Positions 1-9,024 of a stretch of DNA of 64,000 bases are shown here, one piece after another (position 1 is the stretch's first letter; every line of letters begins with the position of its first letter). The notes below the pieces were generated by a model that did not search any database, was not told where the DNA came from, and saw only the letters and a program-made list of their open reading frames with translations. This DNA is from Pseudomonas marginalis (GTDB taxonomy: Bacteria; Pseudomonadota; Gammaproteobacteria; Pseudomonadales; Pseudomonadaceae): assembly GCF_024169655.1 (NCBI RefSeq), contig NZ_JALJWV010000001.1, forward strand, positions 1,369,001 to 1,433,000. The letters are read 5' to 3'. Both the position numbers and the translations under genes were made by a program.

Positions 1-1
1 T

Positions 2-49
2 GAGATCCTGGAGAAGAATGGCTTGTCGAGTGAGTCGTTGTTTCAATAA
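2..49 (+). CDS. 3' end of an unidentified gene
   Basis: The window opens inside a reading frame that ends EILEKNGLSSESLFQ followed by TAA. This frame has mostly G or C in third codon positions. The competing frame, which runs to base 62, uses rare AGA codons, so the first frame is preferred. Fifteen residues are too few to name a product. A REPIN starts 12 bases after the stop, which is typical of a 3' intergenic position. Confidence 0.45.
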   Translation, partial: EILEKNGLSSESLFQ

Positions 50-61
50 CGACGCAGCATG

Positions 62-155
62 AATGTGGGAGGGGGCTTGCCCCCGATGGCAGTGGTTCAG
101 TCACTGGATGTATCGACTGACCCACCGCTATCGGGGGCAAGCCCCCTCCCACATT
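62..155. repeat. REPIN (paired REP palindromes)
   Basis: AATGTGGGAGGGGGCTTGCC at 62 continues to CCCGA at 86, and its exact reverse complement ends at 155, so two REP units face each other across about 45 bases. Each unit also carries its own short GGGGGC/GCCCCC hairpin. This is the REPIN form found in hundreds of copies in P. fluorescens genomes and mobilised by RAYT transposases. The same family recurs at 31214 and 57809. Confidence 0.85.
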
Positions 156-182
156 ATTTATGTATGCCCAAATCCCAGGCAT

Positions 183-210
183 AAAAAAACCCCGCTTTTA
201 AGGGCGGGGT
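183..210 (-). terminator. Rho-independent terminator of the cold-shock gene
   Basis: On the minus strand a 7-bp ACCCCGC/GCGGGGT stem is followed by a run of seven T. It lies 24 bases after the stop codon of the cold-shock gene. Confidence 0.85.
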
Positions 211-233
211 TCTTTCGACTAAGTCAGTACAAG

Positions 234-443
234 TTAGATAACTTGAACTTCTTCAGCTTGCATGCCTTTCTGACCGCGGGTAGCGATGAAAGAAACCTGT
301 TGGCCTTCTTTCAGGCTTTTGAAGCCGTCGGATTGGATAGCTTTGAAGTGAACGAACAGGTCGTCACCGGATTGTGGAGTGATGAAGCCGAAGCCTTTTT
401 CATCGTTGAACCACTTAACGGTACCAGTTTGGCGATTAGACAT
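234..443 (-). CDS. CspA/CapB-type cold-shock protein
   Basis: A 69-residue single cold-shock domain that binds single-stranded RNA and DNA as a chaperone. Both RNA-binding motifs are visible: KGFGFI (RNP1, about residues 16-21) and DLFVHF (RNP2, about 28-33). The length equals a complete CspA-family protein. The minus strand has a strong AGGAGA ribosome site about 6 bases before ATG. The gene is monocistronic, with its own terminator at 183-210 and a long upstream region that could hold a cold-responsive 5' leader. Which paralogue it is (CspA, CapA or CapB) cannot be settled from the sequence alone, so no symbol is given. Confidence 0.95.
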   Translation of the reverse strand: MSNRQTGTVKWFNDEKGFGFITPQSGDDLFVHFKAIQSDGFKSLKEGQQVSFIATRGQKGMQAEEVQVI

Positions 444-843
444 GGTGTATCTCCTTGGACAAAGTTAACTGCGACTCAGGAAAAGCCCTGGCCGAGACTG
501 AGTGCAAAGAGCAGGAAAAATTCTTGGAGATGGTTGGATCGAAATTCAACATATCGTGTAGAGATTCTCAGTGACACAAGCAGCACAGTGGCGCCACCTT
601 AACCCTTTTTCCGGAACGTGCCAATGGTATTTCCGAAGGTTTCTCTATTTTCGTGACTGGCGGTGGTATTTACGTTGATTGCGCACGCCGATTTGGGGCC
701 TGGCCCCGCTGGCTGCGGCTTATACAAGGCGGGCATTGATCAAGACATTCATTAACAAAAGTCCCACGCCCTTTGAACCCCAACGCCCACCCCGGTAAGA
801 TGCCCAACAGAATTTTTCCACCTCGCTATTCAGGACACCCGCC
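444..843. other. Divergent intergenic region between cold-shock gene and dcd
   Basis: About 400 bases with no credible gene. On the minus side it should contain the promoter and probably a long 5' untranslated leader of the cold-shock gene, since such leaders are common in cspA-type genes. On the plus side it contains the dcd promoter. I could not pick a convincing -35/-10 pair in either direction. The 179-residue open frame across 63-602 is antisense to the csp gene and starts inside a REPIN. Confidence 0.4.
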
Positions 844-1410
844 ATGAGCATCAAATCGGACAAGTGGATTCGCCGCATGGCGCAAGAGCACGGCATGATC
901 GAACCGTTCGTTGAGCGCCAGATCCGTGGTGAAGGCGCTGATCGTGTGATTTCGTATGGTGTTTCCAGCTACGGCTACGACGTGCGTTGTGCCGATGAAT
1001 TCAAGGTGTTCACCAACATCAACTCGGCCACCGTCGATCCGAAAAACTTCGACGAAAAGAGCTTCGTCGACGTCAAGAGCGACGTGTGCATCATCCCGCC
1101 CAACTCCTTCGCCCTGGCGCGCACCGTGGAATTTTTCCGCATTCCCCGCGACGTGCTGACCATCTGCCTGGGTAAAAGCACTTATGCGCGCTGTGGCATT
1201 ATCGTCAACGTAACGCCGCTTGAGCCAGAGTGGGAAGGCCACGTCACCCTGGAATTCTCCAACACCACCACCCTGCCGGCGAAGATCTACGCCAACGAAG
1301 GCGTGGCGCAGATGCTGTTCCTGCAGTCCGATGAGGCCTGTGAAGTGTCCTACAAAGACCGTGGCGGCAAGTACCAGGGCCAGCGCGGCGTCACCCTGCC
1401 ACGCGCCTGA
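844..1410 (+). CDS. dcd: dCTP deaminase
   Basis: Deaminates dCTP to dUTP, supplying dUMP for thymidylate synthesis. At 188 residues it is full length for the bacterial Dcd trimer family. Recognisable features are the start [13 protein letters not shown], the SSYGYDVR segment (about residues 38-45), the GKSTYARCG active-site stretch (about 110-118), and [12 protein letters not shown] (about 128-139), which holds the catalytic Glu. The C-terminal [13 protein letters not shown] is the nucleotide-covering tail. The Shine-Dalgarno is weak (CAGGAC), but the start agrees with the family. Confidence 0.97.
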   Translation: MSIKSDKWIRRMAQEHGMIEPFVERQIRGEGADRVISYGVSSYGYDVRCADEFKVFTNINSATVDPKNFDEKSFVDVKSDVCIIPPNSFALARTVEFFRIPRDVLTICLGKSTYARCGIIVNVTPLEPEWEGHVTLEFSNTTTLPAKIYANEGVAQMLFLQSDEACEVSYKDRGGKYQGQRGVTLPRA

Positions 1411-1517
1411 TCGAAACGTCCTACGCGTAAAGGGAATTAGTCTGGGGAAAGTGACTCTATTGGGTGTACTGCCTCGGTGCGTGCAAAACGCGCCGAGCCA
1501 CGCTTGAGGAGTACCTT

Positions 1518-1724
1518 ATGAAGATCGACCCGCGAATCAGCGCCGAACTCGCCCGGCTTGAACCCAACCAGATTGGTGTTCTGGCCTGGTCCCTGATGGC
1601 CGACCCTGCTTATGCGGGTGGTATCCCCGGTCAACCTGAGCCCGATTCCCCGTACCCTACCGAACCCGACGAACCTGGCGAACCGACCCTTCCGGACGAG
1701 CCGCTACCCGTGCCGATGGCCTGA
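1518..1724 (+). CDS. Small proline-rich acidic hypothetical protein
   Basis: A 68-residue protein starting MKIDPRISAELARLEPNQIG. GAGGAGT lies about 8 bases upstream of this ATG, so it is preferred over the upstream start at 1464. The first half looks like a short helical region. The second half (from about residue 35) is a disordered repeat of Pro, Glu and Asp in PEPD/PTEPDEPGEP-like runs, ending PLPVPMA. There is no signal peptide or membrane segment. Function is unknown. The good ribosome site and codon use support a real gene. Confidence 0.65.
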   Translation: MKIDPRISAELARLEPNQIGVLAWSLMADPAYAGGIPGQPEPDSPYPTEPDEPGEPTLPDEPLPVPMA

Positions 1725-1930
1725 TGCCTGCAGGTTGGGAAATGGTCAGTTCTCCAACCGACTGGCCATGGTTCCTGGCGGCCGGTCACAAAAGTTCGCC
1801 GTTGGTCGTCCTGTTCCACTGAATATCCCCAGCAAAAGCCCCAAACACCGGCAGCAGGCCGCTTGCGGGTTTTGCCGCGATCAAGTTCATGCGTCGGCTC
1901 GGCAGGCCCTCAGCGCGCTCAGGCGGGGCT

Positions 1931-1942
1931 GGGGGGGGGGGG
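1931..1942. repeat. Poly-G tract (12 G)
   Basis: Twelve consecutive G residues lie in the non-coding gap between the small proline-rich gene and the 3' end of the amino acid ABC ATPase. The tract is unusually long for this genome. It could be a slippage-prone site or a sequencing length error, and it interrupts no gene. Confidence 0.8.
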
Positions 1943-1977
1943 CGAGTAGGGCGCTTGCGGTAACGCTCAGCAAAAAT

Positions 1978-2742
1978 TCACTTCAAATTGCCACTCAGGA
2001 ATTGTTGCAGGCGCTCACTCTTCGGGTTGCCCAGCACATCCTCTGGCGTGCCTTGCTCTTCCACCAAGCCCTTGTGCAGGAACAGCACCTGGCTCGACAC
2101 CTTGCGCGCAAAGCTCATCTCGTGGGTCACCATGATCATGGTGCGGCCTTCCTCGGCCAGGCCCTGGATCACCTTCAGCACTTCGCCCACCAGCTCCGGG
2201 TCGAGGGCCGAGGTGGGTTCGTCGAACAGCATCACCTCCGGCTCCATCGCCAAGGCGCGGGCGATGGCCACGCGTTGTTGCTGGCCACCGGAGAGAAACG
2301 CCGGGTATTGATCGGCCACGCGGGCCGGCAGGCCGACTTTGTCCAGGTAACGGCGGGCACGGTCCTCGGCGTCTTTCTTACTGCAGCCCAGCACCCGGCG
2401 CGGAGCCATGGTGATGTTTTCCAGCACGCTCATGTGGCTCCACAGGTTGAAGTGTTGGAACACCATCGCCAGGCGTGTGCGCAGGCGCTGCAGCTCGGCG
2501 TCGTCGGCCACGCGCATGCCGTGGCGGTCGCTGACCATGCGGATCGGCTTGTCGTCGAGGGTCATCGCGCCGTCGTTGGGGGTTTCCAGAAAGTTGATGC
2601 AGCGCAGGAAGGTGCTCTTGCCCGAGCCGCTGGCGCCGATCAGGCTGATCACGTCACCGGTCTTGGCCTTGAGCGAGACGCCTTTGAGCACTTCATTGTC
2701 GCCATAGCTTTTATGCAGGCCTTCAACGGTCAGTTTGTACAT
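1978..2742 (-). CDS. Basic amino acid ABC transporter, ATP-binding protein (AotP/HisP family)
   Basis: Cytoplasmic ATPase of a polar/basic amino acid importer, 254 residues from MYKLTVEGLHKSYGD. An upstream in-frame ATG at 2805 would add 21 non-homologous residues overlapping the preceding gene, so MYKL is chosen. It has Walker A GASGSGKST, Q-loop FQHFNLW, signature LSGGQQQR, Walker B VMLFDEP, and the H-loop in MVTHEMSF. The internal insertion around residues 60-85 (DDKPIRMVSDRHGM) is typical of HisP/AotP rather than GlnQ. It is the last gene of the five-gene operon running down from 6156. No argR follows, unlike the aot locus of P. aeruginosa. Confidence 0.93.
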   Translation of the reverse strand: MYKLTVEGLHKSYGDNEVLKGVSLKAKTGDVISLIGASGSGKSTFLRCINFLETPNDGAMTLDDKPIRMVSDRHGMRVADDAELQRLRTRLAMVFQHFNLWSHMSVLENITMAPRRVLGCSKKDAEDRARRYLDKVGLPARVADQYPAFLSGGQQQRVAIARALAMEPEVMLFDEPTSALDPELVGEVLKVIQGLAEEGRTMIMVTHEMSFARKVSSQVLFLHKGLVEEQGTPEDVLGNPKSERLQQFLSGNLK

Positions 2743-2755
2743 GGGGCGTGCATCC

Positions 2756-3874
2756 TCAAGGCGAAAGTAGGTAGCCGCTGCGGTAGGCCTCTGAGCCTGC
2801 AACATGGCCGATGACCATCCCAGCAGTGGCCATGCGCCGCAGCGAACGGGCGTAAAGCAGGCCGGCGCTTTTGCAATGCACAGGCGTTACGCGGTCAGTA
2901 ATGGGGTCGATGATTTCGGCGATCAGTTGCCCGGCTTCGAGGTATTCGCCGGGCAAGGCGCTGAACACCAGCAAGCCGCCGACCGGCGTCGCTACCGGTT
3001 CGACGCCCGCCAACGGGGTGGCCGGGTAGGGCAGGTCGGGCAGGGGGGGCACGTCGCCGGCAATCGCGCCGAAGTGAATCAGGTAGTCGATGATCGCCTG
3101 GCAGTCGAGGCCGGCCAGGCCATGGTTGACGTCGCCCTGGCCGCGCAGTTCGACGGTCACCGAAAAACAGCCCATAGGGATCGGGAAGCGCTCGCCGAAG
3201 CGTTGCTGCAACTGCCACCACATCAGGGTGAAGCACTCATCGAAGGATTGCCCGCCGGAATCGGTGGCCAGCAAGTTGGCCTCAGAGCCGATATACCGCG
3301 CCAGCGGCTCCACCTGCGGCCAGGCCTCGGGCGTGGTGTACAGGTGCGCCACGGCTTCGAAGTCGCAATGCAGGTCCAGCACCATGTCGGCATCACAGGC
3401 CAGGCGTTGCAGTACCAGGCGTTGGGATTGCAACTGAGTCGTGACGGTTTGCTCCGCCAGGGCGGTGGACAGCGCCGCGCGGATCAGTTCGACGTTGCGC
3501 TGGGGATCGTCTCCGAGCACATCCTTGACCTGATCACCCACCTCTTCACTGAGGTCGACAAACAGACGGTTGAAGTTCTGCCCGCTTTCCAACTCATAGC
3601 GGCCCAGTGGGATGTCCATCAACACTTGTTCGAGGCCCGCCGGGTTGGCGATGGGCACCAGCACAATCTCGCTGCGCAAGCGCCCGGCGGCGGCCAGTTG
3701 CGCCAGGCGCGCCTTGAGGTGCCAGGCCACCAGCATGCCCGGCAGTTCATCGGCATGCAGCGACGCCTGGATGTAGATCTTGTGTTCGGTCTGCTCCGGG
3801 CCGAAGTGGAAGCTGTGAATCTGCCGCGCCGTGCCTGGCACCGGCGCGATCAGTTCATGGATCTGATGACGCAT
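2756..3874 (-). CDS. AotO-like M14 succinylglutamate desuccinylase/aspartoacylase-family protein
   Basis: A 372-residue zinc carboxypeptidase-fold protein of the AstE/AspA family. The metal site is recognisable: H and E of SLHADELPG (about residues 38-46), and the distal His in DLHCDFEAV (about 168-176). A catalytic-type Glu lies in SVTVELRGQ (about 245). The product is cytoplasmic, with no signal peptide. Family members release an acyl group from N-acyl amino acids. The substrate here is not known. P. aeruginosa has the equivalent gene, aotO, inside its arginine/ornithine transport operon, and its deletion there is reported not to be needed for uptake. Its place between permease and ATPase genes suggests processing of an imported acylated amino acid. 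That is inference. Confidence 0.85.
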   Translation of the reverse strand: MRHQIHELIAPVPGTARQIHSFHFGPEQTEHKIYIQASLHADELPGMLVAWHLKARLAQLAAAGRLRSEIVLVPIANPAGLEQVLMDIPLGRYELESGQNFNRLFVDLSEEVGDQVKDVLGDDPQRNVELIRAALSTALAEQTVTTQLQSQRLVLQRLACDADMVLDLHCDFEAVAHLYTTPEAWPQVEPLARYIGSEANLLATDSGGQSFDECFTLMWWQLQQRFGERFPIPMGCFSVTVELRGQGDVNHGLAGLDCQAIIDYLIHFGAIAGDVPPLPDLPYPATPLAGVEPVATPVGGLLVFSALPGEYLEAGQLIAEIIDPITDRVTPVHCKSAGLLYARSLRRMATAGMVIGHVAGSEAYRSGYLLSP

Positions 3875-3883
3875 GAAGGCTCC

Positions 3884-4594
3884 TTAGTGGCTCGGCCCGA
3901 GGAAAGCCAGCCAGCGGCGCTCCGCCAGACGAAACAGACCGACCAGGGCAAAGGTCACGGTCAGGTAGATCAGCGCAGCGATACCGAATGATTGAAAGGT
4001 CATAAAGGTGGCCGAGTTGGCGTCCCGGGCCACTTTGAGAATGTCCGGGATCGTCGCGGTAAACGCCACCGTCGTCGAGTGCAGCATCAAAATCACTTCA
4101 TTGCTGTAGTACGGCAATGAACGGCGCAGGGCCGACGGCATGATCACATAGGCGTACAGCTTCCAGCCGCTGAGGCCGTAGGCTTTGGCCGCTTCGACTT
4201 CGCCGTGGGCCATGCTGCGGATCGCCCCGGCGAAAATCTCCGTGGTGTAGGCGCAGGTATTGAGGGCAAAGGCCAGGACCGTGCAGTTCATCGCATCGCG
4301 AAAGAACGCATCCAGCACCGGTTGGGCGCGCACGGCGGCGATGCTGTAGATGCCGGTGTAACAGATCAGCAATTGGATATAGAGCGGCGTGCCACGAAAC
4401 AGGTAGGTGTAGAACTGCACCGGCCAGCGCACCAGGGGGTTACGCGATACTCTGGCGATGGACAGCGGGATCGACACCAGAAAACCGATCACCAGTGAGG
4501 CGCTGAGCAGCCACATGGTCATGGCCAGGCCGGTGATGTGCTGGCCGTCGCTGTAAAGGAATGGACGCCAGTATTCCTGCAAGAGTTCGATCAT
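3884..4594 (-). CDS. Basic amino acid ABC transporter permease (HisM/AotM type)
   Basis: Inner-membrane permease of 236 residues with about five hydrophobic segments. The EAA coupling loop reads HGEVEAAKAYGLSGWKLYAYVIMP (about residues 150-173, quoted in two parts: HGEVEAAKAYG, then LSGWKLYAYVIMP) and docks on the ATPase. PLYIQLLICYTG near residue 70 is typical of the His/Glu/Gln permease family. It overlaps the neighbouring permease gene by 4 bases (3' end of that gene), which implies translational coupling, and the two proteins would form the heterodimeric channel. Ten bases separate it from the AotO-like gene. Confidence 0.92.
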   Translation of the reverse strand: MIELLQEYWRPFLYSDGQHITGLAMTMWLLSASLVIGFLVSIPLSIARVSRNPLVRWPVQFYTYLFRGTPLYIQLLICYTGIYSIAAVRAQPVLDAFFRDAMNCTVLAFALNTCAYTTEIFAGAIRSMAHGEVEAAKAYGLSGWKLYAYVIMPSALRRSLPYYSNEVILMLHSTTVAFTATIPDILKVARDANSATFMTFQSFGIAALIYLTVTFALVGLFRLAERRWLAFLGPSH

Positions 4595-5319
4595 CGCACG
4601 GCCTCCCGGGAGCCTGCCGAATAGCGACGTTCAAGACGGCGCAGGACAAAGTTGGACGCACTGGTGATCAGCAGGTAGATCAATGCGGCGACCACCAGGA
4701 AGTAAAACAGTTGATAGGTGCTCTTGCCGGCATCCTGCGCGGCCTTGACCAGGTCTGCCAGGCCGATGATCGACACCAGTGCGGTGGCCTTGAGCATCAC
4801 CATCCAGTTGTTGCCGATGCCCGGTAGGGCAAAGCGCATCATTTGCGGGAAGGTCACGTAGCGAAACCGCTGCCCGCGTTTGAGGCCGTAAGCCGTGGCG
4901 GCTTCCAGTTGGCCACGGGGTACCGCGAGGATCGCGCCGCGAAAGGTTTCGGTGAAGTACGCACCGTAAATAAAGCCCAGGGTGATCACCCCGGCGCTGA
5001 ATGGGTCGATCTCGATGTATTCCCATTCCATGAAGTCTGTAAGACCGGTCAGCCAGGTTTGCAGGCTGTAGAAAATCAGCAGCATCAGCACCAGGTCGGG
5101 CACGCCACGAATCAGCGTGGTGTAGAGCTGGGCGGGAATGCGCAGGAAGGGCAGGCTGGACAGTTTGGCGCTGGCGCCGAGCAGGCCCAGCAACACGCTG
5201 ACGGCCAGGGACAGCACCGACAACTTGATGGTCATCCAGGTGCCTTGTAGCAACAGCGGGCCGAAACCCTTCAAACTGAGCGCGCTCAGCCCGAGGGTTT
5301 GCAACAGTTCTTCGAACAT
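4591..5319 (-). CDS. Basic amino acid ABC transporter permease (HisQ/AotQ type)
   Basis: The second membrane subunit, 242 residues starting MFEELLQTLGLSALSLKGFG. The EAA loop is RGQLEAATAYGLKRGQRFR (about residues 150-168). Family hallmarks include TTLIRGVPDLVLMLLIFYS. Four or five transmembrane stretches are visible. It is the first permease gene after the binding-protein gene, separated from it by a strong hairpin with a T run (5338-5368). That hairpin should reduce expression of the membrane components relative to the binding protein. Confidence 0.92.
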   Translation of the reverse strand: MFEELLQTLGLSALSLKGFGPLLLQGTWMTIKLSVLSLAVSVLLGLLGASAKLSSLPFLRIPAQLYTTLIRGVPDLVLMLLIFYSLQTWLTGLTDFMEWEYIEIDPFSAGVITLGFIYGAYFTETFRGAILAVPRGQLEAATAYGLKRGQRFRYVTFPQMMRFALPGIGNNWMVMLKATALVSIIGLADLVKAAQDAGKSTYQLFYFLVVAALIYLLITSASNFVLRRLERRYSAGSREAVR

Positions 5320-5337
5320 AAATCAGGACCTATGGCG

Positions 5338-5368
5338 ATAAAAAAGCGCCCCTCGCGGGAAGGGGCGC
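5338..5368 (-). terminator. Intra-operon terminator/attenuator after the binding-protein gene
   Basis: On the minus strand an 8-bp GCGCCCCT/AGGGGCGC stem is followed by six T. It lies between the binding-protein gene and the first permease gene. A partial terminator here is the usual way such operons make excess periplasmic binding protein. Confidence 0.8.
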
Positions 5369-5376
5369 CCCAGGCA

Positions 5377-6156
5377 TTATTTGCCGCTGTACAGGTTCAG
5401 ATCGCCAAAGTGTTTCTTCTGGATGCTGGCGTAGGTGCCATCATCGTGTAACGCTTTGATACCTTTATCCAAAAAGGCCTTCAGCTCGGTGTTACCTTTT
5501 TTGATACCGATCGCTGTTTTCGACGGCAGCAGTGGGTCGTCGATGGCCGCGCTGACTTCATAACCGGCACCGGCCGGCGACTTCAGAAAGCCCAGTTCAG
5601 CTTGCAGCATGTCCTGCACGGACGCGTCGAGACGGCCGGAGGTCAGGTCAGCGTACACCTGGTCCTGGTTGGCGTAGGCCTTGGTGGTCACACCGGCTTT
5701 ATCCAATACGGCCTTGGCATAGGCTTCCTGGATGGTGCCTTGCTCGTAGCCCACGGTTTTGCCCTTGAGGGACTCAGGCGTCGAGTAACCGGCGCCCTTC
5801 TTGAAGACCAGCGAAGTCGGGCCGGAGAACAGCTCGTTGGAGAAGTCGATGGCCTTCATACGGGTTTCGGTGACGGTCATGGACGAAATCACGCCGTCGA
5901 ATTTGTTGGCTTTGAGGCCTGGAATCATGCCGTCGAAGTCGCTTTCGACCCACTTGCACTTGACCTTCAGCTCGGCGCAGATCGCATTGCCCAGGTCGAT
6001 GTCGAAGCCCACCAGGCTGCCGTCAGCGGCTTTGGACTCAAACGGTGCGTAGGACGGATCGACACCAAAACGCAATTCCTTGTATTCCTTGGCCAAGGCG
6101 GAACCAGCGGCCATGCACAGAGCCAGTGCAGAAAGGGTCAGCAATGCTTTTTTCAT
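5377..6156 (-). CDS. Periplasmic basic amino acid-binding protein (AotJ/HisJ/ArgT family)
   Basis: Solute-binding protein of SBP family 3, 259 residues from MKKALLTLSALALCMAAGSALA. This start has CAGGGA about 8 bases upstream and gives a clean signal peptide cut after SALA. An upstream start at 6177 would add MVSRDYI. Binding-site signatures are visible: VDPSYAPFE, GFDIDLGNAI, DGMIPGL and ISSMTVTETR. Two Cys (CAELKVKC) match the disulphide of LAO/HisJ proteins. Ligands are expected to be arginine, ornithine, lysine or histidine, but the exact specificity cannot be read from the sequence. First gene of the transport operon. Confidence 0.93.
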   Translation of the reverse strand: MKKALLTLSALALCMAAGSALAKEYKELRFGVDPSYAPFESKAADGSLVGFDIDLGNAICAELKVKCKWVESDFDGMIPGLKANKFDGVISSMTVTETRMKAIDFSNELFSGPTSLVFKKGAGYSTPESLKGKTVGYEQGTIQEAYAKAVLDKAGVTTKAYANQDQVYADLTSGRLDASVQDMLQAELGFLKSPAGAGYEVSAAIDDPLLPSKTAIGIKKGNTELKAFLDKGIKALHDDGTYASIQKKHFGDLNLYSGK

Positions 6157-6380
6157 TATGTAATCCCTGGAAACCAAGATAAGCGCTTGTGGCGCGTTTA
6201 GGACTGTTACTGAACGGTGTCAGACGGATCACAAGTAGCAATTTCTGCACCATAGTTCCGAATGTCACTCCGAATGATCGTTTTAAAAGGTGGGAAGAGG
6301 GAGCTATTAGTGTAGGAGATGCCCGAAAGTGGGCATTGAAAATCGGCTGCACTATTTTGGATCGAGCGCAGATTAAAAAA

Positions 6381-6469
6381 TGTGGGAGCAGGCTTGCCTG
6401 CGATGAAGCTGTGTCAGTCACCCTTTCAGTGACTGATCCGCCGCTATCGCAGGCAAGCCTGCTCCCACC
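6381..6469. repeat. REPIN (GCAGGC core variant)
   Basis: TGTGGGAGCAGGCTTGCCTG at 6381 and the reverse complement ending CTCCCAC at about 6467 form a facing pair across about 40 bases. The core is GCAGGC...GCCTGC instead of the GGGGGC of the copy at 62, so this is a sister sequence type. It fills the gap between the ABC operon promoter and the 3' end of quiP. Confidence 0.8.
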
Positions 6470-6480
6470 TGTTGGTACGG

Positions 6481-8922
6481 TTATTTGCCGGGCGTGAGGG
6501 TCAACCTGGCTTTCCCATACACCTTGTCAAAGTTCTGCGGCTGCATCGGGAAGCTCAGGTATTGCGCCTTGAGCGACGGATCGATGCCATTGACGTAGTT
6601 CGGGCTGACCGGGTTGCCGGACTGGCCGATACCGCCCTGGCCCGTCATCGGTTCTGCCTGGCCGAAGTCGACAATCATGCGCAGTGCCGGCACTTGGGTG
6701 GTGTCGAAACTCTCTCCCCAGTTGTACGGGGCCGGGTTCAGGGTGTTGTGGTCACCGCCGCTGGCCAGCGGGCCGCGAATCACCTGGCCGTTGCGGTTCT
6801 TCCAGGTGGTGCTGTGCAGTTTGCCCCACTGCCAGGCCTTGTGATCGGCACCCAACTGGCTGTCGCCGGCAGTGATCGCGGCGGCCAGGCTGCGGGCGAG
6901 GATTGCTGGTTTGTCTTCTTTCTGCGGGGTGCGTATATCGTCCCAGAATGGGCTGTCTTCACGGCCCAGCAGGTGGTCGGCTTGGGCGGCGTAGGACAGG
7001 TTGGCGTTGCTGATAAAGGCTTTCCAAGTGGCGCTGTTTTCCGGGCCGAGTTCGTCGAGGAAGATCTGTTTGCTGCTTTCCTGCAGGAACAGCTCGTAAA
7101 TCGCCGCGTCGGCGGACGTCGGCGCCAAGCGGCCGTCAAACGCCATCAGGCGATTCAGCGCTTCACGGGCCTTGGTCTGTTCGGCCGCGGGCAGCGCAGC
7201 GATTGCCTGTTTCAGCGGCTGCGCCATGCCCGGCGCCTGGAACATGTTCTTGAGCTTGGCGGCGAACGTGGTGGTCTGGTCGTATTGCATGGCGATCATG
7301 CTGCGGCTGTCATGCTTGCCGGCATTGGCCAGTTGCGCCAGGCGCTCACTGCGCTCCGGGGCATCCCACGAGTTGGACAGTTGCATGCCATAGCCGCGCG
7401 GCGCGGTGCGCTGGTTGGCGGTGCCGATCCAGCCTTGGGCCGGGTCCTGGTCATAGGGGTGCAGCATTGCGTCGGCGTAACCGTCCCAGTCAAAGCGTGC
7501 ATCCCAGCCCGGTGAGGGCAGCAGGCCTTCGCCTTCGCGGCGGTTGGGGAAGCGTCCGGTCACTTGCCAGCCGATGTTGCTCGCGTCGGCGAACACCATG
7601 TTCAAGGCGATGGCGCGGATTTCCCGGGTCGCGTCCGAGGCTTTGCCGGCGCTTTGCGCGCGGGACAGGTCGAAGAATGCATCCAGGCTCTTGTCGTCCT
7701 TGAAGTCCGCCGTTTGCAGGGCCAGGCCCAGTCCCGTTGTCAGCGCCTGGCTACTGTTGAGCAGGGCGCCGTGGCGGGTTTCGTACACCACTTCGCGAAT
7801 CGAGCGTTGGCCTTTGATGAAAAAGGTCTCGTTACGCACACCGGCCGGTAGCCATTTGCCGTTGCTCTCGTAGTACAACGCGCTGCCCTGGCGTTTGACC
7901 TTTTCCAGGAACAGGTCCTGGGTGTCGCCCTTGACCGTGCTCATGCTCCACGCCACTTTGCCGTTGAAGCCGGACAACAGGGTCGGCAGGCCGGCAATCG
8001 AGGCGCCGACGGCCTGGTATTTCGGGGCGCGGATCTGTACGTAGTTCCATGGCGACGGGGCTTGCGGCTGGGCGGCGAGGTCGTTGGCCAGCAGGCTTTT
8101 GCCGCTGCGGCTGCGTTGCGGGCCAATCGCCCAGTTGCTCGAGGTGGTGATCGCCAGTGAGTTGAGGCTGCTCAGTTGCTGGCTGACCGTCTCTAGCCCA
8201 GCCAGGCCGGTGATCTGGCCCAGGTTCACGCCCTTGAGTTTGTCGGCTTCGGCCAGCGGGATCGGCTCATCCGGCGCACTTGGGGTGAGCCAGGCGAGTT
8301 TGTCGACGCCGACCTTTTGCCCCAGTACCAGGGATGACAATTCTTCCTGCAGGTTGGCCGACTCGCTGAAATTCAGCAGGCAGAACAACAGCGCCGAATC
8401 TTCCGGCTTCCAGTACTCGGGTTTGTAGCCGGTCTGGGCGAGGTCCGGTGGCAGCTTGTCGCGGTAGCGGAACAGGTAGGCGTTGACGCCACGGGCATAC
8501 ACTTCAAAGAAGCGCTTGAGCCGCGGCGACGAGGCGTTGTACAGCTCGCCGGCGCTTTTCTTGAGATTGACCGCGCGCATGAAACGGTCGACATCCAGCA
8601 CCTCGGGGCCGGACATTTCCGCCAGGCGGCCTTGGGCCAACAAGCGCAACGTGACCATCTGCGTAATGCGGTCGCTGGCATGCACATAACCGAGGCTGAA
8701 CAGCGCATCGTGGAAGGTGTTGCTTTCAATCAGCGGCATGCCCTGGGCATTGCGGCGTATCGAAACATTCTGCGCGAGGCCCTTGATCGGCTGTACGCCG
8801 GCAACGGGTGGTAGGGTGTCCTGGGTGCTCTGGAGCTGGCAACCAGCCAGGCTTAACGCACTGGCCACTGCCGCGGCAACGCCGAACCGGGGAAGAAAAT
8901 GTGAGAGGGCTGGCGAGGCCAT
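6481..8922 (-). CDS. quiP: Acyl-homoserine lactone acylase QuiP
   Basis: An 813-residue Ntn-hydrolase of the penicillin acylase family that cleaves the amide bond of long-chain acyl-homoserine lactones, so it degrades quorum signals. The start [14 protein letters not shown] and much of the alpha chain ([43 protein letters not shown]) match P. aeruginosa QuiP closely. The N-terminus is a secretion signal ending in a lipobox-like SLAGC (Cys at about residue 28). The self-cleavage site is the [10 protein letters not shown] junction near residue 262, where Ser becomes the catalytic N-terminal residue of the beta chain. The RBS is AGGAG. It stands alone, with a REPIN downstream. Confidence 0.93.
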   Translation of the reverse strand: MASPALSHFLPRFGVAAAVASALSLAGCQLQSTQDTLPPVAGVQPIKGLAQNVSIRRNAQGMPLIESNTFHDALFSLGYVHASDRITQMVTLRLLAQGRLAEMSGPEVLDVDRFMRAVNLKKSAGELYNASSPRLKRFFEVYARGVNAYLFRYRDKLPPDLAQTGYKPEYWKPEDSALLFCLLNFSESANLQEELSSLVLGQKVGVDKLAWLTPSAPDEPIPLAEADKLKGVNLGQITGLAGLETVSQQLSSLNSLAITTSSNWAIGPQRSRSGKSLLANDLAAQPQAPSPWNYVQIRAPKYQAVGASIAGLPTLLSGFNGKVAWSMSTVKGDTQDLFLEKVKRQGSALYYESNGKWLPAGVRNETFFIKGQRSIREVVYETRHGALLNSSQALTTGLGLALQTADFKDDKSLDAFFDLSRAQSAGKASDATREIRAIALNMVFADASNIGWQVTGRFPNRREGEGLLPSPGWDARFDWDGYADAMLHPYDQDPAQGWIGTANQRTAPRGYGMQLSNSWDAPERSERLAQLANAGKHDSRSMIAMQYDQTTTFAAKLKNMFQAPGMAQPLKQAIAALPAAEQTKAREALNRLMAFDGRLAPTSADAAIYELFLQESSKQIFLDELGPENSATWKAFISNANLSYAAQADHLLGREDSPFWDDIRTPQKEDKPAILARSLAAAITAGDSQLGADHKAWQWGKLHSTTWKNRNGQVIRGPLASGGDHNTLNPAPYNWGESFDTTQVPALRMIVDFGQAEPMTGQGGIGQSGNPVSPNYVNGIDPSLKAQYLSFPMQPQNFDKVYGKARLTLTPGK

Positions 8923-9024
8923 GGCAAAGCTCCTGCGGGGGGTGGCGTCAGTAAAGGCGCTACGTTAGTGAGCGCGGTGAAACGACGCAAGCAGGAGCTA
9001 AGGCTTATTTTCAGACGCCAGGTA

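Noticed and set aside
63..602. 179-residue plus-strand frame
   Set aside because: It starts inside a REPIN and runs antisense to the cold-shock gene.
1612..2814. 400-residue plus-strand frame across the poly-G tract
   Set aside because: It overlaps the ABC ATPase in antisense and has no ribosome site. His/Gln-rich composition is typical of shadow frames.
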